Below, one piece after another: positions 13,501 through 24,978 of a stretch of DNA of 64,000 nt. Position 1 is the stretch's first letter. Each line of letters opens with the position of its first letter. A program made the position numbers and the translations under genes. The stretch comes from Apostichopus japonicus (taxonomy: Eukaryota; Echinodermata; Holothuroidea; Aspidochirotida; Stichopodidae), in NCBI RefSeq assembly GCF_037975245.1, contig NC_092574.1:7876213-7940212 (forward strand), given 5' to 3'. The notes beneath the pieces were generated by a model. That model ran no database searches. It saw only the letters and a program-made list of their open reading frames with translations, and was not told the DNA's origin.

Positions 13501-15210
13501 CTTGCAAAAGTAAGACCGAAAAACTTTTACGACGAACAAAGGTTTAAAATCTTTTGTTGTACCTAAAAGTTTTTCGCTTTTCTATTGTTCGTATGAAGTT
13601 GCAAACTGAGCGAAAAAAGTGTCATATGAGGCCGCAAAGGCGATAAATGTGTATCTTTTCTGGTAGTTCGAGACACGCTGATTACGAATCTGAACTTTAT
13701 TTTGGAATTGGGTACCAAAACGAGGTACTTTTTTAACTTTTCAAGACAAAACCCCTATTTTTTGGCACAAATAGAAATCATATAGACAAAAAGCCTTTCC
13801 CGGTCAGATAATTACACGAAATTGGTGTAAAACAAAGACAATAGTGTCTTCTACTCCGCGTATAATTTTAATGTCGATGGGTGTTTCAGAGAGGACAAGA
13901 GAGGGGCTGAAAAGAGGGGGTTTCCAAATTTTGCACTTATAAAGAACACGTAATTTTATCTACTTTGGGACCACTTATCTCCCGAACGGAAGCAGATATG
14001 GACCTGGGAGTTGCAGATTTGGGCTCCTGAGCATCGATTAGTGTCTGCTACGTCTTTTGGGCGAAATCGATTTGGGGTCAATTTTTGGCAATTTTTATTT
14101 GCGGCAAAAATAGGTATTTTGTCTGAAAAGTTACTAAAAGTACCTCTTTTTGGTACCCAATTCCAAAATAAACTTCAGATTCGTAATCAGCGTGTCGAGA
14201 ACTACCAGAAAAGATACACATTTATCGACTTTGCGACACCAAGTTTTTTCACCTCAAACTTGCAAAAGTAAGACCGAAAAACTTTTACGACGAACAAAGG
14301 TTTAAAATCTTTTGTTGTCCCTAAAAGTTTTTCGCTTTTCTATTGTTCGTATGAAGTTGCAAACTGAGCGAAAAAAGTGTCATATGAGGCCGCAAAGGCG
14401 ATAAATGTGTATCTTTTCTGGTAGTTCGAGACACGCTGATTACGAATCTGAACTTTATTTTGGAATTGGGTACCAAAACGAGGTACTTTTTTAACTTTTC
14501 AAGACAAAACACCTATTTTTTGGCACAAATAGAAATCATATAGACAAAAAGCCTTTCCCGGTCAGATAATTACACGAAATTGGTGTAAAACAAAGACAAT
14601 AGTGTCTTCTACTCCACGTATAATTTTAATGTCGATGGGTGTTTCAGAGAGGACAAGAGAGGGGCTGAAAAGAGGGGGTTTCCAAATTTTGCACTTATAA
14701 AGAACACGTAATTTTATCTACTTTGGGACCACTTATCTCCCGAACGGAAGCAGATATGGACCTGGGAGTTGCAGATTTGGGCTCCTGAGCATCGATTTCC
14801 CTGCTACGTCTTTTGGGTGAAATCGATTTGGGGTCAATTTTTGGCAATTTTTATTTGCGGCAAAAATAGGTGTTTTGTCTGAAAAGTTACTAAAAGTACC
14901 TCTTTTTGGTACCCAATTCCAAAATAAACTTCAGATTCGTAATCAGCGTGTCGAGAACTACCAGAAAAGATACACATTTATCGACTTTGCGACACCAAGT
15001 TTTTTCACCTCAAACTTGCAAAAGTAAGACCGAAAAACTTTTACGACGAACAAAGGTTTAAAATCTTTTGTTGTCCCTAAAAGTTTTTCGCTTTTCTATT
15101 GTTCGTATGAAGTTGTAAACTGAGCGAAAAAAGTGTCATAAGAGGGCGCAAAGGCGATAAATGTGTATCTTTTCTGGTAGGTCTCGACACGCTGATTACG
15201 AATCTGAAGT
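7560..15210. repeat. Satellite array of 758-bp monomers, about ten copies, with higher-order structure
   Basis: Equivalent landmarks (the ATG of GCAGATTTGGGCTCCTGAGC region) fall at 7952, 8705, 9463, 10221, 10979, 11737, 12495, 13253 and 14011, a strict 758-bp step after the first (753). Copies differ by only a few bases. Each monomer contains a long foldback, described separately. The left edge begins in a monomer lacking the central loop of the foldback; the right edge breaks off in the foldback arm at about 15210 (AATCTGAAGTTTTTTTT). The 86-codon frame that recurs in every copy has no recognisable domain and overlaps the foldback arm, so I do not call it a gene. Confidence 0.95.
8800..9215. 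repeat. Representative ~415-bp foldback inside the satellite monomer
   Basis: The arm 8800-8929 (from AAAAATAGGTATTTTGTCTG to CGACTTTGCG) is reverse-complementary to 9085-9215 with few mismatches. The spacer is itself paired: CGAAAAACTTTTA at 8969 against TAAAAGTTTTTCG near 9016, and the TTGCAA/TTTTTTC blocks further out. About 55% of each monomer therefore folds on itself, with a tiny loop near 9000. The same arrangement recurs every 758 bp through the array. Confidence 0.85.
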
Positions 15211-15307
15211 TTTTTTTTCTGCAGACGCCCATGCATTCCCCCAAACTAAAATTTCTATGCCATGACATCTAAAATTTAATTAAGGAAGTTGGGAGCATCA
15301 TTTGGGT

Positions 15308-15480
15308 CTGGGAAGTGTTGTTTCCGGCGATCTGGGAGGTATATTTGCCCAAAACAATTTTTGTGCGCTACCCGCGAACCCATGGTCGCGCACCGCTTAG
15401 ATTGTATCAGAGAACAGACACGCGTCCCCACCATTATCCATGCACTTACCACTGCACCACTGTATCTGTTGAGAAATAAT
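15308..15480. repeat. Dispersed repeat, copy 2 (possible tRNA-derived SINE)
   Basis: Second copy of the 3113-3210 repeat, directly right of the satellite array. On the minus strand it reads GTGGTGCAGTGGTAAGTGC followed further on by GGGTTCGCGGGT, reminiscent of tRNA internal promoter boxes A and B but more widely spaced than in a tRNA. No tRNA fold is claimed. Confidence 0.4.
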
Positions 15481-15759
15481 GCGCCTTTCTAATATTTGAA
15501 CCTAACAATGTAAGGAGACTTAAAAACAAATATGGAAAGAACCAGTTGTCTTTGTGATTCCTTGCCATATACTTTGCTCAAAATTTCAATTAAGTGAGGA
15601 AACTTTTCCAAGCAAAAAAGGTATTGAGAGGTTTTGGAAACCCTGGATACGATTTGTGAGGAGAACCAGGAAGGACTTCATCACACCAGGAGTTTCGCAA
15701 TGTTATTGATCCTGCGTTTTGGTTTGGTGATAATGGTAACCTTTGTAGTCATACAGATG

Positions 15760-16400
15760 GATGAGTGTGTGTGTGCGTGTGATGCATTGCTTGTAAATAC
15801 GATTTCTCAAGAAGGGGAAATTGGACCAATTTCATAATTGGTGAGTAGGAATACCACATTGAGTAGATGAACTCTATCATTGTTTTCTTGGAGGTCAAAT
15901 GTCATTTGGGGTCTCCAGAGGTCAAATTGTGAAAGCTTGTAAACACAATATCTCATGAAGGAAAGCTTGGACTAATCTTATATTAAGTATGTAGTTGTGA
16001 CACGTTGAGTTCAAACCCCTTATTATATTTGGTGGGGTGGAGTTCAAAGGTCATTTGGCATTACCAGGGGTCAAATTGTGGAAATCTTGTTATACGTGTC
16101 ATGTGCATGAATCATATAGAGAAGAAGTTTATTGTTTAACGTGGAGGTTAAAGGTCATCTGAGATCACCAGATGTCAAACACTGGAAAATCTTGTAAACA
16201 CTATATCTCAAGTTAGGAAGCATGGATATTGTTTATAAGTGGGATGCAGATGCGTTATATTGAATGGAAAAACACAAGTGCTTTTGGAAGAGGTCAAAGG
16301 TCATCTGGGTCACCAGCAGTCAAACTCTGGAAACCATAAAATACGAAAGCGTATCTCATGGTAGAACTCAGGACATTTGTATTACAATAGGCCTAGCTGT
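15760..16400. repeat. Diverged tandem repeat rich in AGGTCA half-sites
   Basis: Five diverged units of about 110-140 bp share GAGGTCAAAGGTCAT-(T/C)TGG, CACCAG-GGTCAAA-TGGAAA and CTTGTAAACACAATATCTCA. Related single copies occur at about 1260-1320 and 3645-3690, so the family is dispersed as well as tandem. Confidence 0.7.
16291..16303 (+). promoter_or_regulatory. Perfect DR1 nuclear-receptor-type site in a repeat unit
   Basis: AGGTCAAAGGTCA is an exact direct repeat of AGGTCA spaced by one base, the consensus for RXR heterodimers, HNF4 and COUP-TF. The match is seen directly; function is unproven and it sits in a repeat. Confidence 0.4.
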
Positions 16401-16419
16401 TTCTGGTGAATAAGCAGAA

Positions 16420-19400
16420 GTCTATTGCAATGAAGTAATCGAAACTTCAATGCATTATTGCATTCTGATTAAAGTGATACAAATCTACCTAGAAGCATCA
16501 AGGGCCAGGTTTTGACCCTGGGACAAAGATAAAGGCAGGCTCCCCCTTTATGCACTGTTAATGTATCCCAGATTTTACCCCATCTGCCTCACATCAAGCA
16601 AGAATCCACCCGGACATTGACCTGAAGATTGACACAGGAGGATATGTCAGGGGATATATGGTAACCCTCGAATCAGATTCATTATTTAACATTCCATTGG
16701 AAGGTGGGGTGACTTGATTTAGCTAACAACAAATCTTATCTTCTTAGGCATGGTACTCATTTCGGCTTGGTAAATATAAGGAATGTTTAAAAGCAGGATT
16801 AGTCAATTTCTGCGTAAGAAGTTGTATATTAACTTGAATAAGGCATGAATGACTCAAGTCGATGAGTTGACTTAAATCAAGAAAACTACTTTGGAATGGC
16901 TTGACCTTAAAATGTGACGACCTTTTTGAGGTAATAGGTGATTTCTTTGGATAAATGCTTATTATTCTAATAAAAAGGGGAAGGGACTATTTATTTTCAC
17001 AGGATCTGAAGTGCCTAACCTGTTATCAAGTAGGAAGTTAACTGAGGTAGCACAATCAGATAAAAAATAAAGCCATCCCCACCTGACACCAGAACTCCTC
17101 GACTTCCTTAAACGTTACATTGTTTTTATTATTCGATAGTGCCATTTCCCCCTAGTCTCACATGCACAGGCTTGTAAAGCCCCTTGGTGCGATCACACAC
17201 AAGTGATTTTACATTGAAGTTAGGTTTAAAATGCATCTACTGTCCCTGACAAATCTTGCACGAGCTGTGCGTTACAGGGCGTATGCCATCATAACTTGAG
17301 TGGTGTCCATCTGCAACATTATGTAAATAGCTCCAAGATGAAATTAATTTCGTTTCTAAGTTTCCCATTTTTTTTTTTTTTTGTGAGCAGTAACTCTCAC
17401 GAAATCGTCCCAGAGTTCAGGTGACCTTTTCATGGTGCTAGTGACTTGGTAGTTCATTGCATATTATAATTTATCAACTTCTTCTCAACAGAAGCCAATT
17501 ACCACTAAACCTGACTACAAAACAACAACAAAAAATGACCATGAACAATAAAAATATTCATTTTTGCTCAGTTTCTTTTCTTGTCATTTTCATCATGAAG
17601 TTACAGCACATGAGGAGTGTGCAGTCGGCATATTTCTAAATTTACAGCATAAAAATCAGAAAATGGAATAAGGAAAAAACATACAAATTTTTGTCAAAAA
17701 CCCCTATGACCCTTCACCCCTTTTTCATAGATAGCAAGCCGAGCACCTATCTACGTCATCCAACACAGTAATGCAATACAAAATTATACGACTATGAAAA
17801 AACAAACATCTTTTTTTAAAGCCTTGTCTGTTAAAAGGTTATTAAATGATCCAGTCATTATTTAGTAAGAAATATAAGCAATTTTAAGTCTTCTTGAGAA
17901 AGAAAAGAAAAGGAACATAAAAAAAATCCCATTCCAAACATGTAAAATAGTACACAAACACAGGAAGGTGAGTCAAAGCCAAATGAACAAGGGGGGGAAA
18001 AAAGTCAAAAAGCACCAATTTTGTAAATGGTTTTTGATCACATTTCTACAAAACCATGTCAATCCCAAGATAATAATTTAACTGTTTTGCGATACTTTGT
18101 AAAATGATTGAGTTCCACTGGTTTTTTTTATTATCTATAATCGTTATCTTTCTAATCATTTCAAACATTAATAATGGAAGTTGAACCAAATTTCCACAGC
18201 TGACAAAAGGGTAATATATTAAATCTGGGGTTTGTTCTGTAGCAGGTTGTACATGCTTGGGCAGGGCTGCATATCTTTAACAGGTTTCAGATTAACTTAA
18301 CTGCCATCTCTTCTCAGAAAAATACTCCTAGGCCTGGATAGAGAGAGAGAGATAGGAACCTTACTGGAATCTCTTATTTGAACATTTTATCGTAGCTAAT
18401 ATGACCATATTCACATTGATAGAACAAGCTAGGTAATTTATAGCAAACGTGTAGATGCAACATCAATTGTTAAAATGTGAACGGTACTTATCAGTGTACA
18501 AGGAGAATACTTTTGACTGTCGCGATATTCCATTACATTTAATAAGCTTCCGTTCAACCCAGGTACAGGAAATGTGGGAAGGAAGTACGACCTCATAATG
18601 TCCACAGCAGAGTAGAGCGCCACCAAGACATAACCATGAAAATTCCAAATGTTCTTGCAAAATGGGCCAAACTTTTTTGAAAACAAAATTTGATTATCCA
18701 ATAGAAATATTGATATGAAAGACATCTAAAGGTGCACTATTGGAAAGGCTGGTTATAGGCTACCCTTAACTTTTAGAAAATTTAAACAAAAACAGAAATT
18801 AAAAATGCTCAACCAAACTCTTAATAGGTAAGTTTGCAGTTGCGGTATAAAGTCTGTCATTGAATGCTGGGTATTCATGAGGTCATGAATATTAATTATT
18901 CTAAGATACTTTATCTACTGCATACACACAGGGAATAGAAAGCAAATTTACCACACACACACACAAAAAAACTACTGGCAAGAAGGAAAGTTTCAGTTGT
19001 GTGTTTTCAAACTCAACTTCTAAAATTTGTGAACAGGCAAATTGACTTGCCATCTGTAGAAAATCACACATGTTTGTGTTTGAGATGAATGGATGCCTAA
19101 CATACAAATGAACAAAAATGCATATTTACTTACTCTTTTCAATTCTTCTTTGTAAACAAATGTTTATTCTAGACTTAGAAGACTTTAGGGTCATCCTAGT
19201 TATTTCTACTGCTTGGACAATTAAAATAAATTTTCTCTGGAAAATTATTTTTGCCAGTTTCCCTTTTCGCTGAAGTACAAAAACTTAGAGAAGAAAAGAA
19301 ACGCAACCAAATCATTGTGCAGTTGAAACAATACACTACTGTGAGGAAAAAAATTAAATAATTTAGTTTTATGGTCAAATATTGTATATTTAATTATCTA

Positions 19401-19835
19401 CTCAGCCAGCTGAGTAATTTTAAAGCCGATGGGGGAAAAACCCCAAAGACTATCAGCACACCTCTTAATGGACATGACAAATGCCGCTTTCAAAGGCACA
19501 CAATAAATAAACTTTACTATACACGTAAGTACATTTGATTACAAGAATTTTCTGTTTCATTTTATATTAAGGCAGAGTAAACTCATTCCTCACAAAACAC
19601 ATTTTGGTAAACCAACAATTTTGTTTTTGACTTCTCCCTGTTGTTTAAGTTGAATTCAAATGGCAAAAATCTTACTGAAGGATTATTACATCTGCCACCC
19701 GTTGCAAATCATTTTCTAAGCTATATAGTTGTTAAGATCATGGTGAACAGCTTTACAAAAAGTAAAAAGAGATAATCTCTTTACAGAGAGAGAGTGAGAA
19801 TTTTGTATATCTTATACTAACAGGTTGTGAAGCTG
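16420..19835. other. 3' flank and possible 3' UTR of Shroom, no gene seen
   Basis: AT-rich unique-looking DNA. On the minus strand possible AATAAA signals occur where the plus strand reads TTTATT (for example near 18126, 17124 and 16989), so the Shroom 3' end could fall anywhere here. A 3' UTR of 2-3 kb is possible but cannot be fixed without transcripts. Confidence 0.4.
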
Positions 19836-19837
19836 AT

Positions 19838-20130
19838 GAATATGAATATTCAGTGGATAGATGATGCAGAACAAATTCAGTCACAGACAAAGCAGTTATA
19901 TATGAATATTCAGTCACAGACGAAGCAGTTATATGAATATTCAGTAACAGATGATGCAGTTATATATGAATATTCATTCACAGATGATGTAGTTATATAG
20001 GAATATTCAGTAACAGACAAAGCAGTTATATATGAATATTCATTCATAGACAAAGCAGTTATATATGAATATTTAGTCAGAGACGAAGCATTTAATATGA
20101 ATATTCAGTCTTAGATGATGCAGTCATACT
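19838..20130. repeat. 33-bp tandem repeat, about eight copies
   Basis: Units of the form TATATGAATATTCAGT-CACAGA-GA-GCAGTTA repeat with a period near 33 bp and several substitutions. Each contains the palindrome TGAATATTCA. The array begins about 240 bp past the Shroom stop codon, so it is probably transcribed in the 3' UTR. Confidence 0.85.
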
Positions 20131-20256
20131 TTACTCGGAGTAAAAAATGTTAAGACGACCGAGCTAGCGTCACCGCGGTACAAAACAGGAATGGAGAAGA
20201 ATCCAGAGCCAATCACATCGTTTCTTACTCCAGTGTAGAACCGGATACAAAGTACT

Positions 20257-20269
20257 TGACCTTTGACCT
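20257..20269 (-). promoter_or_regulatory. Perfect DR1 site just past the Shroom stop codon
   Basis: TGACCTTTGACCT on the plus strand is the reverse complement of AGGTCAAAGGTCA. It lies about 100 bp downstream of the stop codon, probably inside the 3' UTR or 3' flank. Binding is not shown. Confidence 0.35.
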
Positions 20270-20369
20270 TGTTGACCATTGCAAGAACTCATGCGTTTAT
20301 ATTCCTCTCATGTAGTTTGATTCACTCATTGAATACATATTGATGCAAGGGGGACGCCAGACCGTCCCA

Positions 20370-20714
20370 TCAGCTGGGGAACGGTTTACTGTTGTGTCCT
20401 TCGTTATTACAGTTTCCGTTCACATCTTTGCTCTCCTCCGCTTCGTTATTTTTACTCGTCTGGTCCTCCAGACTGGTTTTCAACGCTTGTATCTGCTCGT
20501 TCCCCAACTGGATTTTATCTTCAATGTCCTGAGCCTCTATGAGAAGCCTACACCTGACGGCTACAAAGTAGGTGAAATCTTCGTGTTCGCCGGGAGAGAG
20601 AGGCTCCGTCAGTCTCGACGAGATGTCCTCGTGTCTCTGCGAGATGGACTCTTTCAACTTCTTGGCATCCTCGTAGCGACTTGCATAATTACTTTTCATC
20701 TTCTCCAAGTTGTC
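20370..20714 (-). CDS. Shroom: Shroom last coding exon, ASD2 end and C terminus
   Basis: A 345-nt terminal exon with acceptor CCCCAAAAG before 20714 (phase 0) and a TGA stop at 20372-20370. It contains DAKKLKESISQRHEDISSRL, a gap, then FTYFVAVRCRLLIEAQDIED and a KIQLGNEQIQAL end. This reproduces the ASD2 C-terminal order: Leu-Lys-Glu-x-Ile-x-x-Arg, a tyrosine/phenylalanine-Phe-Val-x-x-Lys/Arg-x-x-Leu-Leu-Ile-Glu core, and Asp/Glu-Lys-Ile-x-Leu-Gly-Glu/Asn-Glu-Gln. The final 25 residues are Asn/Glu/Lys-rich and end PFPS. The acceptor's purine just before AG is slightly weak, but phase and homology support it. Confidence 0.9.
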   Translation of the reverse strand, partial: DNLEKMKSNYASRYEDAKKLKESISQRHEDISSRLTEPLSPGEHEDFTYFVAVRCRLLIEAQDIEDKIQLGNEQIQALKTSLEDQTSKNNEAEESKDVNGNCNNEGHNSKPFPS

Positions 20715-21539
20715 CTTTTGGGGTAAAGCAAGAAAGAAAGAATAATAGTACAGCTGCAAAGAAATAGTTTGGACGATTCAAACATTCCTGTGAATATCTC
20801 ACAATAAAAATTTCCTCTGTGAAAGATGCTCAGGAATGCCTGATTTGCTTTTGATCAAGTTCTACCAGACAAAAGCCTCGTTGATAAATTAAAGTCTAAA
20901 TATTGTGGTTACTGTTATTTTACCTTACCAACAAAGGTACATAAATCGGTTCAAGATTCCTTTATCAATGCAGTCAATCCATTTGAGACATACAGAAAAA
21001 TGACAGGGTCAAGACTACATCCTGGGAAAGTTTCTAAAAACACAAGTCATTCACATGATCTGTCGTTCAGTTATCCAATAGACCATATTTATGGCTTTTT
21101 AAGTTGTCCTTCCGTTCTAAATGAAAAGTGAATTCATCCCTTGAGGAGGAGTAAGCCATTAGATTTATGGCATGTCCATTAACCTAACGGAAGCGAGAGG
21201 TAATGTACCACTACTACGTCATGTTATTAATTATAATTTTGCTGGCTCATGTTATTAATTATAATACTTTTGCTGAATCGATACGATAAACTCTAGAGAC
21301 TCGTAACCGAAGGTTTGGCTTCTTCAGAGTGACTTCTAATAACCTCCAGAAAATTATCAATAACAGTTTGACCAAAAAAAAAACCCTATTCCATGACACT
21401 ATTTTCCATATTTCATTTAATATACAATTCAATGATGGTCCATGGTTTTGACAAGCCCGACAGACTGGCAATCTGTTCTATTGTTGTTGATCTCATGCAT
21501 ATTCATAGCATCAATTAACTGCATAATCATCAAAATTAC

Positions 21540-21711
21540 CCTGTTTTCTTTATTGTCCTCCTTGAGGTCGTGCAAGATACTGTCTACTTTGGTTAACTTC
21601 CTGGAAAGATTTAGCAAGAGTTTTGTGACTTTCTCCAAATCACCGATATACGTCGAGTACTTCTTCTGAATTTCGGCCGAGCAGGACTGTTTAATGGTAC
21701 CGTCAAGTTGT
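21540..21711 (-). CDS. Shroom: Shroom exon H, ASD2 coiled coil part 2
   Basis: A 172-nt exon with acceptor TTTCACAG before 21711 (phase 2) and donor GTAATT at 21539 (phase 0). The stretch YIGDLEKVTKLLLNLSRKL followed by TKVDSIL is a close counterpart of the most conserved ASD2 segment, in which Shrooms read Phe/Tyr-Ile-Gly-Asp-Leu-Asp-Lys-Val followed by LLLSLSGRLARVENAL. This is the strongest family signature in the gene. The region binds the Rho-kinase coiled coil in known Shrooms. Confidence 0.9.
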
Positions 21712-23762
21712 CTGTGAAAGAGAAGGAAGATGTTTAACGTATTATAATACATCAGAGCTTGATGGAGATTCTTTAACAGTCATTTAAAGGAGAATATTAT
21801 ACTTTTTAAGAACAAAAGCAGGCACGAGAGTACCCAAAGGGGGGACAATAAAAGAGGGAAAATAAATAATAAAAAGGAATATAAAAAAAAAGAAAACAAA
21901 CAGCTGCCATTGTGATTGGCAGCAGATAAATAAACATTTCAGAAGATATAGTAGACATTCAACTTTATAACCTAATTCAATGGTACTTTCCTTATTTACA
22001 ATTTTTGCTTCAAGAGAAAGGAAAACAGAGAAGGACAAAAGCGAATGTCCTTCGCTTGAACGATAACATCCTCTCGTTAGTAATGCTAGTAAACACGTTA
22101 GACATTTTAATGGTCCAGTCAGAAACTTGCACTCTCAAAACTCCTGATTTTGTCACGAATTATACAGGAAATATATACAGGAAATGAGTTCACACGTTTT
22201 TGACGGGAAAAGTGAAAATGATGTTACAACAGCCACAGGACATTATACTGTGAATCACTTCCTCAGAAAAACTTAGGTAAATTTCGGAAGAATTCAAAAA
22301 ACAAACTTGCAGTATTTTGTTAAGTAACAAAGGCTGTCAGCAAATCCATGAAACAACTCCCCACCCCATCCCCCCCCCCTCCACCCTGTCGTCATATGCC
22401 ATCTACAGATTGTCAATTGATTAATTTTGGTCTTATTTTGTTAACAGGAATAATTTAGCAAGTTTCTGATTCTATAGAGTGCATTAGTATCATCAACCAA
22501 CTACACCCCTCCCTTGCATCTCCCTTAGCCTCCCCAGGCCATCCCATCCCACCATTTCCCATCCCTCTACCCCTCCACTGTCTTTTTGCCCCTATCCATC
22601 ACCCACACCCCCCCCCCTCATCTCTTTACACCTGTATGTCATAAAGTGGATAGCAAGAAACACAAGCATGAGCTATCCACAAGACCCTCCCCCAAGAAAC
22701 CCTCCAAGACACTGTCACACCCTCCCCCAAGACCAGAAGTCTCTTGACAGCTATAAAAATAATATTTAAGATCACTGACAGGAAACCATGCCTTTACCTC
22801 TTCTTTGAAAGCACAGTTTATTTTCATCATCATGATATAATACAACCAGCTATGTTTCCCCATCAATTCTGAACAATTTATTTTGCTTTTGTCTTTAATG
22901 TAGAAACATAGCTTAGCTTAACAAAAGGCTTATCTTTCTCTGTTTTTGTCAGAACACAAATACATGCTTTCATGGAGATAATCTCCATTTTAGTGGGTGA
23001 GGGAGGGTCTGAGCTCAATCGATTTGACCCCTGGAGTTAACCTTCCTATACCTCTCATCTGTCCATTTCATAAGGGGTTACAAAGAGGTGAAAACAGTTT
23101 GAAGTAAGAAATATATACATATATATTTATATAATATGTAATATATATATCGCCTACTGTTAATTGATAGAATACAAGGGTATTATCTATGGGTGACAAA
23201 GAAAAAAAATAAGTTAAATTCCTTCGACCCATTCAAGCTATCACAATTGGGGCCAGCATGCTACACAAGGTTAACTAAACACTGCTTTTCTTTGTCAAGT
23301 TTTCATTCACAATAAATCATAATAAACTGGTAATGAATTTGACCAAAGAAAGTTTGGGAGTTTAGATATCAAGTGAAAGAATGACACCTTGGTGTCAGGG
23401 TACTGCATATCAAAAGAAAAGTGTATGGCAACAGTAATTCTTCTTTCCTAAGTGGGGAATTTTCAAATACCCTGAAGTTTCAATCTCTGAACACTTCTCA
23501 AAAACATCTGCACATCAGCCCATACTCGCTGGCATCAAAATGGAGGAGGAAGGGGGGGGGGGGGGAGGGTGGAGGGCTGTTTGCAGACTAAGTTAATGGA
23601 ATAGTCAAAAAGCTGGTGTGCAAATATTGCAACATAAAATTGATTCTGACAGGTGATGACAAAAGAGGGTTTCATAATGGATCGTGGTGCTATGGCACTG
23701 ATTTCATCATCTACCTATAAACCACCTTTCCAAAGGACATTGTTAGAGTGTGTACCACATAC
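21712..23762 (-). other. Shroom intron G-H with C-rich tracts
   Basis: A 2.05-kb intron between ASD2 exons. It holds poly-C/pyrimidine tracts at 22355-22385 and 22500-22620 (G-quadruplex potential on the minus, transcribed-sense strand), a poly-G run near 23550 and an AT patch near 23110-23150. No exon seen. Confidence 0.7.
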
Positions 23763-23860
23763 CTGCCGATCTCCTCCGTTTCCTGAATTTCCTGTTTCAC
23801 TTCCCCTTGGGTATTGCACAATTCTTCCACTTTCCTCGATATTCTTTCTATCAGTTCTTC
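23763..23860 (-). CDS. Shroom: Shroom exon G, ASD2 coiled coil part 1
   Basis: A 98-nt exon with acceptor CCACAG before 23860 (phase 0) and donor GTATGT at 23762 (phase 2). It encodes EELIERISRKVEELCNTQGE and onward to an ETEEIGR end. The heptad-like spacing of Leu/Ile/Val and the E-x-G-R end are what the first coiled-coil segment of ASD2 looks like in Shroom proteins (hydrophobic heptads followed by a Leu/Ile-Gly-Arg/Glu turn). Confidence 0.85.
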
Positions 23861-24818
23861 CTGTGGGCAGATAACAACGTCAGAGGATTTACGATAAAAT
23901 AAATATTCGAGAGATGATATCATTGTCTGGTGGGTAACCATGTCTTATCAGCAACGGCCAGCCCCGGGCTTAATCCAAACCGACCCAGGTATCGAACAAA
24001 TATGAAATGGCGAAAGAGTCCCTACGTTTCACCAGACTCGGGCACATTTGGTGAACTGCGTCCGCAGTGACTTGACTTGAAAGACTTTGAATCAAATGTA
24101 GATGCAGTTTTGAACAATGTTTAAGGAGAGGAACTTCATTTATTCCCACAGGTGAAATTGGAATTTCTAATTCCTAACATTTCCCATTTTTGCAAAAGTA
24201 ACATCGGCAGTTGGGTTACCATGGATACACCATAGATGACCAATGGCAGACAATTGTTATTATCTTCCTTCAAATTTACATCCAATATAACAAATAAAAA
24301 ATACCCAGAGATATCATATTCATCAGATGTTTAACTTTGCAACCTCCCTTAAGTTCGAACCCTACACACTGACCATCAAAAAAGGATAATATAAAGAAAA
24401 GGAATGAAATAAAAACATATTCAATCTAATTTTCCGGTCAGTAACTTTTTACCGACCCTATTAAAGCCGCCTGATTAATCCTGGTGCTTTTTCAAAAGTG
24501 AACTAATTATCCGATTATTGTCATAACTTTTAATCTGATATTTCAAAATCGTCAATGAAATCTATTTCAAACAAAGCTGCAAAGTCAAGGTTCTGATGAT
24601 AAGAATTATGGTCGCTTCAAAATCTTTGTTTTGGCTGCGTGAGAGGAAACAATAAATTTTGGTATCTAATGCAAATTTCATTGTTATAATCTGTGAAATT
24701 ATGAGGGAGAGGGAAAAGTCATCATCAATCCTATTCTATCCATATCAGCTCATAAAAAGAGTGAAGGGTCTGTACTTTCTGAGTTGAGCCAAATCCAAAC
24801 AATATTTTTTTTATTTAC

Positions 24819-24978
24819 CTTTGTATTTTTCAGCTTTTCTGCGTCTTCCCCGTCGCAGGGTACATCTGACCCCTGGAGTTCCCTGGCCTTGTTCAGCAGA
24901 CTGGCCCTCCCCGGTGAAATATGTAAGTAGCGGGTCAGACTCAACGATAACGGCCCTTCATCAGGGGTGAGGCTGTCC
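24819..24978 (-). CDS. Shroom: Shroom exon F, start of ASD2 domain
   Basis: A 160-nt exon with acceptor CTATACAG before 24978 (phase 2) and donor GTAAAT at 24818 (phase 0). It encodes about 53 residues including SPGRASLLNKARELQ. This matches in style the segment at the beginning of ASD2, where Shrooms have a Ser-Thr-x-Lys-Ala-x-Leu-Leu-Asn-Lys type stretch just before the Rho-kinase-binding coiled coil. Family recall, not a database alignment, is the basis. Confidence 0.8.

Noticed and set aside
7952-14271. Recurrent 86-codon plus-strand frame and 63-codon minus-strand frame in every satellite monomer
   Set aside because: They overlap the foldback arms and persist because monomers are nearly identical. 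No domain is recognisable and copies differ by amino-acid changes such as LLP/LVS without sign of constraint.
20340-20726. 128-codon plus-strand frame opposite the last Shroom exon
   Set aside because: It is antisense to the ASD2 coding exon; its hydrophobic look is the complement of a charged coiled coil.
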